From Deltaproteobacteria bacterium (lineage in GTDB: Bacteria > Desulfobacterota > GWC2-55-46), in the NCBI GenBank assembly GCA_016219015.1, contig JACRCL010000026.1, positions 21,318 through 85,317 on the forward strand: 64,000 nucleotides of DNA. The letters run 5' to 3'. A model generated the notes under the pieces. The model worked only from the letters and a program-made list of their open reading frames with translations, did no database searches and was not told the DNA's origin. Shown piece after piece: positions 19,215-29,024 of this stretch (its first letter is position 1; each line of letters starts with the position of its first letter). The translations under genes were made by a program, and so were the position numbers.

Positions 19215-20933
19215 TCACTCGACGAACGTCACCCTGTTTATCTCTTTCAATGTGGTCTCGCCCCTTAAGACGCATCCTATGGCGGCCTGCCTCAAGCTCG
19301 TCATGCCGCTCTCGACCGCCTTTTTCTTGAGAAGCGCCATGGCGTGCTTGCCCGCTATCATGTCCCTTATCTCGTCGGTCAGGTCAAGCAGCTCTATTAT
19401 CGCCTTCCTGCCCCTGTAGCCCGTGCCGTGGCACTCGCCGCACCCGGCGCCCTCGTAGAACGTGACGCCCCTGTATATTTCGGGGTCCATGCCGGATTCC
19501 TTCAGGGCGTCCGGCGGCGGCTCCACCTGCCTCCTGCACCCCTGGCAGACGAGCCTTATGAGCCTCTGGGCAAGGACGCAGTTAAGGGATGATACGAAGT
19601 TATACGGCTCTATGCCCATGTGGATGAACCTGCCGATGACGTCGAAGACGTTGTTGGCGTGGACGGTGGTGAAGACCAGGTGCCCGGTCAACGCGGCCTG
19701 TATCGCTATCTGGGCCGTCTCCGCGTCCCTTATCTCGCCGACCATTATCTTGTCCGGGTCGTGCCGGAGTATCGACCTCAGGCCCCTCGCGAAGGTCAGG
19801 CCCTTCTTCTCGTTCACCTGTATCTGCACGACGCCCTTCAGCTGGTACTCGACCGGGTCCTCTATGGTTATTATCTTGTCCTCGCCGGTATTTATCTCGG
19901 AAATCGCGGCGTAGAGCGTCGTGGTCTTGCCGCTCCCGGTGGGGCCGGTGACGAGCACCATGCCGTAGGGCTCGCGTATCATCTTCCTTAGGTGCGCTAT
20001 CTCCTTTTCCCCGAACCCGAGGCCCTCAAGCCTTAGCTCCTCGAGCTCCCTTGTTATGTGCTCCTTGTCGAGCACCCTTATGACGGCGTCCTCGCCGAAC
20101 ACGCTCGGCATTATCGAGACCCTGAAATCGATGGCCTTGCTCCTGAACCTCACCTTGAACCTGCCGTCCTGCGGGACCCTGCGCTCGGAGATGTCGAGCT
20201 CGCTCATAACCTTTATCCTCGATATTATCGAGGACTGGAAGTTCTTGTCTATCGGCTCCATGACCTTGTGGAGCGCGCCGTCTATCCTGTATTTGACGTT
20301 CAGCCCGTCCGGCCCGGTCTCGAGGTGTATGTCGCTCGCCCTTTTCTGGATGGAGTCGAAGAGGATGGTATCGACGAGCTTCACCACCGGGCTTGAGTCC
20401 TCGGCTATCTTTTCTATGGTGAGGGCCTCATCGGTTTCATCCTGCTCCCCGATGACCTCGATATTGAACCCGTCGGCCGCCTCTTTCAATATCCTCCTGG
20501 CCGAGCCGCCCCTGTTGAGTATCTTCTCTATGTGGCTCCGGGGAGCCACGGCGACCCTGCCCGGCCTCCCGCCGCCCTCCTCTATCATCCGCTCGATATT
20601 GTCGAGCGTGAGTATGTCCGTCGGGTCCGCTGTGGCGATGAGGGCCACGCCCTTGTTCTTTACCGGCACGAGCCTGGACCTGTGGAGGACCTCGACCGGG
20701 ATAAGGTTCAGGACCTCCTCGTTTATCACGGAGTTCTCGATGTCTATCACCTCGAGGCCGTACTGCTCGGCTATGGCCGCCGTGAACTGCCTCTCGTCTA
20801 TGAGCTTAAGCAGGATGCAGGCCTCGCCGAAGCGGACGCCCTTTTCCTTCGAGAGCCTCAAGGCCTCCCCCGCCCCCTCCCGCGTGAGGAGGCCCTTTTC
20901 CACCAGTATCTCGCCTATCTTCCTTGCGATCAT
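19215..20933 (-). CDS. gspE: T2SS/T4P assembly ATPase GspE/PilB
   Basis: VTGPTGSGKTTTLYA, ITIEDPVEYQLKGVVQIQVN, RSILRHDPDKIMVGEIRDAETAQIA, C-terminal tetracysteine CQGC...CGECHGTGYRGR. Confidence 0.95.
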   Translation of the reverse strand: MIARKIGEILVEKGLLTREGAGEALRLSKEKGVRFGEACILLKLIDERQFTAAIAEQYGLEVIDIENSVINEEVLNLIPVEVLHRSRLVPVKNKGVALIATADPTDILTLDNIERMIEEGGGRPGRVAVAPRSHIEKILNRGGSARRILKEAADGFNIEVIGEQDETDEALTIEKIAEDSSPVVKLVDTILFDSIQKRASDIHLETGPDGLNVKYRIDGALHKVMEPIDKNFQSSIISRIKVMSELDISERRVPQDGRFKVRFRSKAIDFRVSIMPSVFGEDAVIRVLDKEHITRELEELRLEGLGFGEKEIAHLRKMIREPYGMVLVTGPTGSGKTTTLYAAISEINTGEDKIITIEDPVEYQLKGVVQIQVNEKKGLTFARGLRSILRHDPDKIMVGEIRDAETAQIAIQAALTGHLVFTTVHANNVFDVIGRFIHMGIEPYNFVSSLNCVLAQRLIRLVCQGCRRQVEPPPDALKESGMDPEIYRGVTFYEGAGCGECHGTGYRGRKAIIELLDLTDEIRDMIAGKHAMALLKKKAVESGMTSLRQAAIGCVLRGETTLKEINRVTFVE

Positions 20934-20934
20934 C

Positions 20935-22146
20935 CTACACCCTCGCGCCGAGCTGGAATATCGGCAGGTACATGAGTATCACTATGGTGCCGATCACGAT
21001 CCCCATTATTATCATGAGCGCCGGCTCTATGAGGTCGGTCAATATCCCGACCCTATGGTCGACGTCCTGGTCATGGTAGTCGGCTATCTCTTCGAGTATC
21101 GCGGGAAGGCTCGCCGAGCGCTCCCCGGCGCTGAACATCCTTAATGATATCTCGTCCATGAACTCCTCGGAGTACATCGCCTCGGTGATAGACCCGCCTT
21201 CGACGGTCTTTTTTATGACCCGGCCGAGCTTTTCTTCGAGGACGACGTTGCCGAGGACCCCCCCGGACATCTGTAATCCTTGCACCAGAGTAAGGCCTGA
21301 CTTCAGTATCATCGCGAGCGTCCTTGAGAACTTGGCGACCGCGTACCCCCTGTATATCTCCCCTATCTGGGGGACCCTGAGCTTTACCGCGTCGAGGCCC
21401 CGCCTGCCCTTTTCGGTCTTAAGCGCGCGGCGCGCGCCGAACGCGACAGCCAGAATAGCCGCCATGAAGACGACCAGATGGCCCTTTATGAAATCCGTAA
21501 AGCCCAGTAAGGCGCGTGTGGCCACGGGCAGCTCAGCCCCTGTGCCAACGTATATCCTTGCGAAGGACGGGACTACGTACGCGATGAGGAATATTACTAC
21601 CGCCATGCTTGCGAAGGCGAGCACAACGGGGTATGTGGCTGCCGAGACGACCTTTTTCCTTATCGCCTCCATCCTTTTCTGGAACTCTATGTAGCCCCTT
21701 ATCGACGGGATGAGGTCGCCAGTCCTTTCGCCCGCCGCTATGGAGGCCGTGAAGAGCGGCGGGAAGACCCTCGGGTGCTCCCGCATGGCCTCGGAGAGGG
21801 TCTTGCCGGTACGGACCTGCCTCAGTACGTCTTTCAATACATCGGAAAGGACGGTGTTACGGGAGCTGTTTTTCAGGGCATCGAGGCTGTCGATCACGGG
21901 AAGGCCGGCGTTCAGGAGGGTGGAAAGCCCCTGGTTGAAGACCAACAGCTCCCCGGGCTTTATCGAGCCCCCGGCCTTGAGAAAAGGCAAAAGGCTCAAG
22001 CGTCCTTTTGAGCGCACCTCTATAGGGTACAGGCCCTCTTTTTCGAGCTTGCGGGCAAGGTCTTCCCTTGTCGAGGCCTCGACCTCTTTATACATCACCT
22101 TGCCTTCGAGCGTCCCTGCCCTGACCCTGAAGACCGCCATAGCCAC
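20935..22146 (-). CDS. gspF: T2SS/T4P inner-membrane protein GspF/PilC
   Basis: LSTLLNAGLPVIDSLDALKNSS, ASIAAGERTGDLIPSI, ALMIIMGIVIGTIVILMYLPIFQLG. Confidence 0.95.
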   Translation of the reverse strand: MAMAVFRVRAGTLEGKVMYKEVEASTREDLARKLEKEGLYPIEVRSKGRLSLLPFLKAGGSIKPGELLVFNQGLSTLLNAGLPVIDSLDALKNSSRNTVLSDVLKDVLRQVRTGKTLSEAMREHPRVFPPLFTASIAAGERTGDLIPSIRGYIEFQKRMEAIRKKVVSAATYPVVLAFASMAVVIFLIAYVVPSFARIYVGTGAELPVATRALLGFTDFIKGHLVVFMAAILAVAFGARRALKTEKGRRGLDAVKLRVPQIGEIYRGYAVAKFSRTLAMILKSGLTLVQGLQMSGGVLGNVVLEEKLGRVIKKTVEGGSITEAMYSEEFMDEISLRMFSAGERSASLPAILEEIADYHDQDVDHRVGILTDLIEPALMIIMGIVIGTIVILMYLPIFQLGARV

Positions 22147-22261
22147 CTCTCAGGCGATGATTTTAGCAAAAAACGCCTTAAATTTCAATATTTTTTAAGA
22201 ATTTTCATTTTATATTGAAAAAATGAACCTAAGTGGGCTTTTTTCAAGACTTTTAAAAACA

Positions 22262-22292
22262 AAGGGCCTTGCCTGGGAAGGCAAGGCCCTTT
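22262..22292 (-). terminator. Intrinsic terminator
   Basis: AAAGGGCCTTGCC-TGGGAA-GGCAAGGCCCTTT. Confidence 0.75.
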
Positions 22293-22466
22293 AAGATTCC
22301 ATTACCCCGCGATTAAATGGCGGGGATTATCGGCAAGGCACTTGCCTTTAATATAGCTCGGCTTTAACCCGCCCTAAAAGGGCGTAATGACGCCGAGCAC
22401 CGATTGAAGTCCTGACCGATACGGAGCTGCCAAGAGATAAAAAGGAGAGAAAAAGTTCAGCTTTGC

Positions 22467-22757
22467 TTAAATGAGGAATTGCAGGCCGACCCTGTAATCG
22501 CTGTTCTCGGACCTTGACCAGACGACCTCCGCTATGCACGGGATCCGTATGTCAGCGTCCTTCAGGTCGACGTTCAGCCTTATAACCCTGCCCGATTCGA
22601 GCACCCTTGACGTCCTTATGCATGCCCCGCCGTGGCTCATGTCGAGTATCTCCGCGTCAAAGGTCCCGGAGGCGCCCATGAGGTTACTGATTTCGTATGT
22701 GCCTGCCTTCAGGAACTTTACACGGGGATAGGTTCGTTTTTCCATTACAGGGCCCAC
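22467..22757 (-). CDS. PilZ-domain protein
   Basis: RTYPRVKFLKAGTYEISN...ILDMSHGGACIRTSRVLESGRVIRLNVDL...IAEVVWSRSENSDYRVGLQFL. Confidence 0.85.
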   Translation of the reverse strand: MGPVMEKRTYPRVKFLKAGTYEISNLMGASGTFDAEILDMSHGGACIRTSRVLESGRVIRLNVDLKDADIRIPCIAEVVWSRSENSDYRVGLQFLI

Positions 22758-23005
22758 TGAAAGAATTTTTTACAGGTTGTAGTTTTATAACCCATGTTTC
22801 AATCCTTGTCAATCCCTCTTTAGAGGGATTTTAGGCTTTTTATTGCTTTTGTAACACCTTGATATTGCATGGCTATTTACGGGAGCTGCCTTTATCAGCT
22901 TGACTTTGGGGGCTGAGATGGATAAATTACTTAAAACCTCAGTGAATAACCGGCTTCGCTCGGCGCCAAGCACATCTTGCAGCCAATATTCCCTACAGTA
23001 AAAAT

Positions 23006-23581
23006 ATGAACTCGTTTGAAGAAATAATGCAGAAGCGGACGATACCGGGGATACTGGTACTCAATAGTAAAAAAGAACTACTCTACTTGAGCGATGAGGC
23101 CAAGGCGGTCCTTGAGTCCATAAAGAGGCACAAGGCCGCGGAAGACCGCCCGCAAAAAGGCGGCCCTGTGCCGGACGAGGTCTACGAGCTCTGCGAGCGC
23201 GTGAAGGACGTATCCGGCGGCAAAGAGGCTGAAAGGGCGTCGAGCTACTCCAGCATATTGTTCAAAGACGACCTCTACACCCTCAGGGCTGTCCCCCTTT
23301 TCAGGTCGGCCGACACTGCCAGGCCCTCGCACGTCATGATAATAATGGAGGAGCACCGGATACGGCAGAACAGCTTCAACCTTGAGACGGCCAGATCGAC
23401 GTTCGGCCTCACGGAGAGGGAGACGCAGGTCGTGAGCGAGCTGATAAAAGGCTCCACGAACCAGGAAGTGGCGGAGGCCCTGTCGATAAGCGAGCATACG
23501 GTAAAGGACCATATAAAGAAGATCATGAACAAGCTCGGCGTCAAAAACCGCGCGCTCATTATCTGCACCGTGCTCAAGTAG
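23006..23581 (+). CDS. LuxR-family regulator with PAS-like N-terminus
   Basis: C-terminal FGLTERETQVVSELIKGSTNQEVAEALSISEHTVKDHIKKIMNKLGVKNRALI. Confidence 0.88.
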   Translation: MNSFEEIMQKRTIPGILVLNSKKELLYLSDEAKAVLESIKRHKAAEDRPQKGGPVPDEVYELCERVKDVSGGKEAERASSYSSILFKDDLYTLRAVPLFRSADTARPSHVMIIMEEHRIRQNSFNLETARSTFGLTERETQVVSELIKGSTNQEVAEALSISEHTVKDHIKKIMNKLGVKNRALIICTVLK

Positions 23582-24041
23582 CCTGACCGCCCCTCGACGG
23601 CACGTATACGAACCCCCAGTCCCTGTAGCTACCCCTGTCCTCGAACCCGGCAAGCTCCCTCGGAAAATTCTTCTTTTTCATGGGCTCGGCCTCGCTTACG
23701 CTCCTTACGCCCATTATGCCGCCGTCCGGGGCCTTTATCGGCTCCCAGTCCGGCTTTCCCGTAAAGGGGTCCTCGTAGAGCCTTCTAAGGTACCTCTTGG
23801 CCACCGGGTATCTGTTGTCCTTCAAAAGATCCTCAAGTGCCCTGGGGTAGGCCTTCGCGCCGGGGCTCTGCTCGTAGTACATGCCTATAGCGCTTTGTAT
23901 CTGCATCCCCCTGAAAAGGAGCTCTTCCTCGGCCTCCCTCCTGGCAGCCGTGCTCCATACACCGGCTGCGGCCGTAACGGTTATCCCCATCACGGCTATC
24001 AGGAAAAGAAGAGATATGTATGTAAAGCCCCTGTTCCCCAT
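23574..24041 (-). CDS. Pseudopilin-like protein lacking Glu5
   Basis: MGNRGFTYISLLFLIAVMGITVTAAAGVW; RYLRRLYEDPFTGKPDW. Confidence 0.8.
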   Translation of the reverse strand: MGNRGFTYISLLFLIAVMGITVTAAAGVWSTAARREAEEELLFRGMQIQSAIGMYYEQSPGAKAYPRALEDLLKDNRYPVAKRYLRRLYEDPFTGKPDWEPIKAPDGGIMGVRSVSEAEPMKKKNFPRELAGFEDRGSYRDWGFVYVPSRGGQAT

Positions 24042-24044
24042 GCC

Positions 24045-24437
24045 CTACCATTCGTTATAAGGTATGCCGTTCGAGCCCACCGCGGCGCTCAGGCTCCTTA
24101 CGTCAAAGACTCCAGCCCCTTCGTCCGGGGGGACCTCGCCCCATTTATCCAAGCCGGTGAACGGGTCGATCGGGACCGTCCTTATGTATTTTTTAGAGGC
24201 TATCTCCTGGAGCGCCGGGGGGTACTCGCCCCTGTCGGCGTAGTACTTGTCGATCGATTCCCGCATGAGGAACAGGTCTTCCTTGAGGGTGGCCTCCTTT
24301 GCCCGTATGACGGAATTACGGTACATCGGCACGGCTATGCCCGCGAGTATCCCGATGATGGTTATTACAACCATCAGCTCGATGAGGGTAAAGCCCCCCT
24401 CGCGGAAACTACCAGCTTTTATAAAGCGTGCCGTCAA
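24045..24437 (-). CDS. gspG: Pseudopilin (GspG-like); probable TTG start at 24437
   Basis: REGGFTLIELMVVITIIGILAGIAVPMYRNSVIRAKEATLKEDLFLMRESIDKYYADRGEYP. Confidence 0.85.
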   Translation of the reverse strand: MTARFIKAGSFREGGFTLIELMVVITIIGILAGIAVPMYRNSVIRAKEATLKEDLFLMRESIDKYYADRGEYPPALQEIASKKYIRTVPIDPFTGLDKWGEVPPDEGAGVFDVRSLSAAVGSNGIPYNEW

Positions 24438-24882
24438 TGGCCGTCTCCTCGCTCCTCGAATAGACGTCGAAAACGTCGTCGCCCTCACTGGGGTCGTCCG
24501 GGTCGCTGGCGTAACTCCTGAGATTCCAGGTCCCCTCCGGAGCAAGGGTGGCGTCAGCGTTCATAGGGTCCCTCGGGACCCTCCTTAAAAACCTTACCTT
24601 CTTCCCTGACCGGGGGGACTTCAAGTCCTCGGCGCCTTCGACGAGTATCTTAAGGTCCGGAGGATAGCCAGAGCTGGCGGCGTCCATCCTTATCAAGCCG
24701 TCGTCCGAGGCCTTCTTGTATTCGTCTATGGCCGTGCGTATGACCCGGAGACTCTGCCGGAGCTCGCTCTCCTTCGACCTCTTTACGGACAACTGGGAAA
24801 GCGGCATCACGGCCGAGGCGAGTATGATGAGGATCGTTATGGTGATGAGCAACTCTAAGAAGGTAAAACCCTTGTTTCCCAT
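24409..24882 (-). CDS. Pseudopilin (GspG-like)
   Basis: MGNKGFTFLELLITITILIILASAVMPLSQLSVKRSKESELRQSLRVIRTAIDEYKKA. Confidence 0.85.
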   Translation of the reverse strand: MGNKGFTFLELLITITILIILASAVMPLSQLSVKRSKESELRQSLRVIRTAIDEYKKASDDGLIRMDAASSGYPPDLKILVEGAEDLKSPRSGKKVRFLRRVPRDPMNADATLAPEGTWNLRSYASDPDDPSEGDDVFDVYSRSEETAIDGTLYKSW

Positions 24883-24890
24883 GGGCGCTC

Positions 24891-26786
24891 TTAGTGCATA
24901 GGGGGTTCAGGCGGCTGCTGGATAAAGGGCTGGGCAGGATAAGGCTCAGGCTGCGTCTGCATGGGCGGGGCGGGCATAGGCTGAGGCGCCTCCATCGCGG
25001 GCGGAGGCGTCTTCAAGGGGAGCCCGGCCTGCTCGTCGGGCGCGAAGCCTTCCAGTAGAGGCCTTGCCGAAGGGTTCTCGTCCCTTCCAGATAGGAAGCC
25101 CGCGGCCGCGTCATCGGGCACCTCGAGCTTTCTTATGACCCGCGGCGTTATCGACAGCAATATCTCGGTCTTCACGTCGCTGTTGTCGGACCTGGCGAAG
25201 AGCTTTCCTATGACGGGCACTTCCCCGAGGAGCGGTATCCTGGCAACGGTTTTTCTCTCCTCGTCGTTTATGAGTCCGCCGAAGACCTGCGTCTCCCCGT
25301 CGTGGAGCCGGAGCACCGTCTCCGTGTTCCTCGTGCCTATCTGGTATACGACGCTCCCGCTCGATGTAGTGGTCTTCGTGCCGAGCGAGCTTACCTCCAG
25401 CCCGAGCTTGAGGTCTATGTCCTCGTCCTGTCTCACTGTGGGCTCCACGGAAAGCTTGAGCCCCACGTCCTGGTACTGGACGTTTTCCGTGCTGACGCCC
25501 TGATTGACGGTGGTGGTTATTATGGGTACCCTTTCGCCGACGTGTATCTTCGCCTTGCCGTTGTTCCTGACCCTGATCCTCGGGTTGGCGAGGATATTGG
25601 CGTCCAGGTCCTCTTTCTTTATGTTGAGTATGGCCGTGGGCAGGCCTATCAGGAGGTCGCCGCTGGCGAGCTTCCTTAAGTTACCCAGGGTTATCGTCCC
25701 GTTCGTCGTGGGCACGGCGGCTGTTATGGTGTCCGGCGAGAGGTCTATCCCGAGGTTCGACGCCTTGTTCCTGTTTATCTCCATTATGTTCACTTCGAGC
25801 ATGACCTCGGCGTCGGCCAGGTCGGTGGCGTCGAGTATCTTCTGCGCAAGCTCTATGGCGTCGGGCCGGGCCCTCAATACTATCGCGTTCAGCTCCTCGT
25901 GCACGATGATGTCGCGCGCCCTCAGCATGGTCCGGAGCAGGTTCACGGCCTTCTTGGCGTCGGTATTGGCGAGGTAGAAGACCCTTATCATCGTCTCCTC
26001 GTACTGGGCTGACTTCTGCGGGGTGGCGGGGTAGATGATGATGGTATTCTCGCTCACCACCTTCCTCGAAAGCCTGCTCGTCATCAGCACGAGGTCGAGC
26101 GCCTGCTGGAACGTCGCGTTCTTAAGGAATACCGTCGTCCTGTCGTCCTTTACGTCCGAGTCGAAGATGAAGTTTATGCCGGATAATTTCGAGATGACCT
26201 CGAATACCTTTTTAATGCCCGCGTCCTTGAACTCCAGCGTAATGGGCGACTGGGACCTTATGTCAAGCTCGTAGCCGTCCATCACGACCTTCTGCTGCTT
26301 TTTGAGCCTGTCGATCTCGATGGCGGCGGCCTGGTTCTCGCGGTTGAGGGATACGGCCTTTTTGAAGGCCGACTTGGCGTCCTTCTCGTCGCCGTTCTTG
26401 AGGGCGTCCATGCCTTTGCCGTAGTAATAGAGCGAGTCCATCTCCTTCTTGGCCTTCCGCATGGAAGACTTCGCCTTTTCAAGCGAGGAGTCGAGAAGGA
26501 GCGCCGCCTGGAACTCAAGCATCGCGGATTCGTGCTCGCCTTTCGCGAGCGCCTCCTCCCCTCTCGCGAAGTGTATCTGGGCGGCCTCGGACTTCGCCCT
26601 GGTGTACTTCATCCTGTAGCCGAGGTTCCCGGGGTCCTTCTGATAGACGTCCCGGTAGGTAAGCACGGCCTCGTCCCATTCACCGCGCGCGGCCATCTCG
26701 TCCGCGGTCCTGACCATTTGGGCCGAACACCCGGCGAATATAAGGGCGGATAAAAGGGATAATAGGAGACGGGTATATCTCGGCAT
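24891..26786 (-). CDS. gspD: Type II secretion secretin GspD with TPR-like N-terminus
   Basis: Lipoprotein-like N-term FAGCSAQ, VLMTSRLSRKVVSENTIIIYPATPQK, secretin domain ANPRIRVRNNGKAKIHVGERVPIITTTVN...VFGGLINDEERKTVARIPLLGEVPVIGKLF. Confidence 0.93.
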   Translation of the reverse strand: MPRYTRLLLSLLSALIFAGCSAQMVRTADEMAARGEWDEAVLTYRDVYQKDPGNLGYRMKYTRAKSEAAQIHFARGEEALAKGEHESAMLEFQAALLLDSSLEKAKSSMRKAKKEMDSLYYYGKGMDALKNGDEKDAKSAFKKAVSLNRENQAAAIEIDRLKKQQKVVMDGYELDIRSQSPITLEFKDAGIKKVFEVISKLSGINFIFDSDVKDDRTTVFLKNATFQQALDLVLMTSRLSRKVVSENTIIIYPATPQKSAQYEETMIRVFYLANTDAKKAVNLLRTMLRARDIIVHEELNAIVLRARPDAIELAQKILDATDLADAEVMLEVNIMEINRNKASNLGIDLSPDTITAAVPTTNGTITLGNLRKLASGDLLIGLPTAILNIKKEDLDANILANPRIRVRNNGKAKIHVGERVPIITTTVNQGVSTENVQYQDVGLKLSVEPTVRQDEDIDLKLGLEVSSLGTKTTTSSGSVVYQIGTRNTETVLRLHDGETQVFGGLINDEERKTVARIPLLGEVPVIGKLFARSDNSDVKTEILLSITPRVIRKLEVPDDAAAGFLSGRDENPSARPLLEGFAPDEQAGLPLKTPPPAMEAPQPMPAPPMQTQPEPYPAQPFIQQPPEPPMH

Positions 26787-26855
26787 GACAGCCTCTTAAA
26801 TAGGTACTTTCATTTATAGATTATACCTACGGAATAGTCAATCCCTAAAAAGTAT

Positions 26856-26977
26856 GGTATGCAACCTTTTATTTATAAAGTAAATAAAAGGTTTGCTATT
26901 GCGGGCGTACTTTTTCGGTACGTCCTTAGGATTTTCCTTAGGAGCGCAACGAAGTATAAAGACATCTCCTGCGTTCG
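26856..26977. repeat. Intergenic repeat region sharing ATGTCTTTATACTTCGTTG (rc) with 8000-8018
   Basis: CAACGAAGTATAAAGACAT at about 26951-26969 is the exact reverse complement of a stretch just after the def stop; preceded by AACCTTTTATTTA...TAAATAAAAGGTT and GTACTTTTTCGGTAC palindromes. Confidence 0.65.
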
Positions 26978-26979
26978 TA

Positions 26980-28203
26980 CTATATTATTATGCCGCCCGC
27001 CACCGGAAACCCCGCATGCTCAAGCACGAACCTGCCCAGTTCCGGGACGTCCGAGAACTTATCGACCGTGACCGGAGAATCGAGCTTTATATCGACCTCG
27101 GCTATCTCGGCGGGCTTTATTATCGAGGCGTTGTTCTCGACGATCTCGACCGAGGCCGGGTCGAACCTCCTGTGTATCTTCTCTATCCTCCCCTTAACCT
27201 CCTGGGTGGCGCACTTGAAAGTGACCGGGATGCCGAGCTTGTAGTCCTTATCGACCATCCAGAAGATGTTCGCGCGTATCGTGTCCGTTATATCGGATTT
27301 TACCTCGTCCGTCAGTATCTGCCCCCTCTTGAGCCCGGCGCCTTCAATGAGTATGCCTACGCAGTCGCCCGTGGGCGCCTCGGTGATGCCATCGGCGAGG
27401 AACTTCCTTATCTCCACCACCTTCGACCTTCTCTTCTGGGGAAGGACGAAGACCTCCTGGCCTTTCTTCAACGACCCCGCCTCTACCCTGCCGACGGCGA
27501 CCTCCTCCCCGTCGAATGAATAGATGTCCTGCACGGGGAACCTCAGGCCCTTGTCCTCTATGCTCAAGGTCTCGAAGCTGTCGAGCGCCTGCAGCACGCT
27601 CGGCCCGTTATACCAGGAAAGCTTTTCGGTCCTTTTGGCGACGTTCTCCCCCTTGCTCGCGGAGATGGGGACAACGTACGCGGGCTTTATGTTGAGGCTC
27701 GAAAGGACCTTCCTGATGCCGGAGTCGACCTCCCTGAATGAGGCCTCGGAATAATCGACGAGGTCCATCTTGTTCACCAGCACCGCTACCTGCTTTATGC
27801 CGAGGAGGCTCAGGATATGGCAGTGCCTCAAGGTCTGCTCCTGTATGCCCCTGCTGATATCTACGAGGAGCAGCGCGGCCTCGGCCTGCGAGGTGCCGCT
27901 TATCATGTTCTTCAGGAACTCCTTGTGGCCGGGCGCGTCTATGATGACGTACCTTCTTTTCTGCGTCATGAAGAAGGTGTGGGCGATGTCTATGGTGATG
28001 CCCTTTTCGCGCTCCTCCTCCAAATTATCCATTACGTAGGCGAACTCCAGCTCCTTGCCCATCGCCTCGCACGTCTTCTTTATCTCCTCGAGCTTCTCCG
28101 GCGGGAGCGACCCGGTGTCGAAGAAGAGCCTGCCGACGAGGGTCGATTTGCCGTGGTCTACGTGGCCGACTATTACTATATGAAGTGATTTCTCTTCCAT
28201 CAT
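26980..28203 (-). CDS. cysN: Sulfate adenylyltransferase subunit 1-like GTPase
   Basis: [25 protein letters not shown]...[16 protein letters not shown]...[32 protein letters not shown]; adjacent to cysD. Confidence 0.9.
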   Translation of the reverse strand: MMEEKSLHIVIVGHVDHGKSTLVGRLFFDTGSLPPEKLEEIKKTCEAMGKELEFAYVMDNLEEEREKGITIDIAHTFFMTQKRRYVIIDAPGHKEFLKNMISGTSQAEAALLLVDISRGIQEQTLRHCHILSLLGIKQVAVLVNKMDLVDYSEASFREVDSGIRKVLSSLNIKPAYVVPISASKGENVAKRTEKLSWYNGPSVLQALDSFETLSIEDKGLRFPVQDIYSFDGEEVAVGRVEAGSLKKGQEVFVLPQKRRSKVVEIRKFLADGITEAPTGDCVGILIEGAGLKRGQILTDEVKSDITDTIRANIFWMVDKDYKLGIPVTFKCATQEVKGRIEKIHRRFDPASVEIVENNASIIKPAEIAEVDIKLDSPVTVDKFSDVPELGRFVLEHAGFPVAGGIII

Positions 28204-28210
28204 CCCCTCC

Positions 28211-29014
28211 TTACATGTACCCGAGCGAGCGGAGCTTCTGCATGGTGTAGGCGTCTTCCTTGTCCTGCGCCCTGCCCGCGCGTTCGGATGTGTGCGTCGT
28301 TTCAAGCTCGTGGATTATCTCGTCTATGTTAGAGGCCTTCGATTCGACCGGGCCGCAGCACGGGAGGCACCCGATCGACCTGAACCTCTTGCCTTCCTTG
28401 CTGAAGTAAAGCTCCGAGATGGGGATGTTCTCCCTCCTTATGTAGTTCCAGATGTCGAGCTCGGTCATGTGGAGGATGGGGTGTATCCTGAAGTGGTTGT
28501 CCTCCTCGGCGGTCGATTTGTACTGGTCCCAGAGCTCGGCGGGCTGGTCCTCGTAGTTCCATTTGAAGTTCCCGTCCCTCGGGGAGAATACCCTCTCCTT
28601 CGCCCTTATGCCGTGCTCGTCCCTCCTGATGCCAAGCAGGAGCGCCTTGAACCCGTTCTTCTCTATGACCTGCTTCAATGCGTTCGTCTTCAGCTCGTTG
28701 CAGCAGTCGAGCTTCGAGCCTTTCTTCGGGCCCATGCCCGCGGCGACCTGCCCTTCGTTCCTGCCCACGATGAGGTCGAGCCCCCACTTCTTGGCGTACT
28801 CGTCCCTGAACCTGTACATCTCCGGGAACTTGTAGGTCGTGTCTATGTGGATGACCGGGAACGGGACCTTGCCGAAGAAGGCCTTCCGCACGAGCCAGAG
28901 CAGGGTCGTGGAGTCCTTTCCCACGGACCAGAGCATGGCGATGTTCCGGAACCTGTAGTACGCCTCCCGTATGATGAATATGCTTTTGTTCTCGAGTATC
29001 GAGAGATGGTCCAT
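28211..29014 (-). CDS. cysD: Sulfate adenylyltransferase subunit 2
   Basis: [74 protein letters not shown]...[16 protein letters not shown]. Confidence 0.95.
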   Translation of the reverse strand: MDHLSILENKSIFIIREAYYRFRNIAMLWSVGKDSTTLLWLVRKAFFGKVPFPVIHIDTTYKFPEMYRFRDEYAKKWGLDLIVGRNEGQVAAGMGPKKGSKLDCCNELKTNALKQVIEKNGFKALLLGIRRDEHGIRAKERVFSPRDGNFKWNYEDQPAELWDQYKSTAEEDNHFRIHPILHMTELDIWNYIRRENIPISELYFSKEGKRFRSIGCLPCCGPVESKASNIDEIIHELETTHTSERAGRAQDKEDAYTMQKLRSLGYM

Positions 29015-29024
29015 AATGCCTCCT

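Noticed and set aside
22300-22440. GEMM/c-di-GMP riboswitch near the PilZ gene
   Set aside because: Did not find the conserved GEMM core; kept only as a generic structured-RNA candidate.
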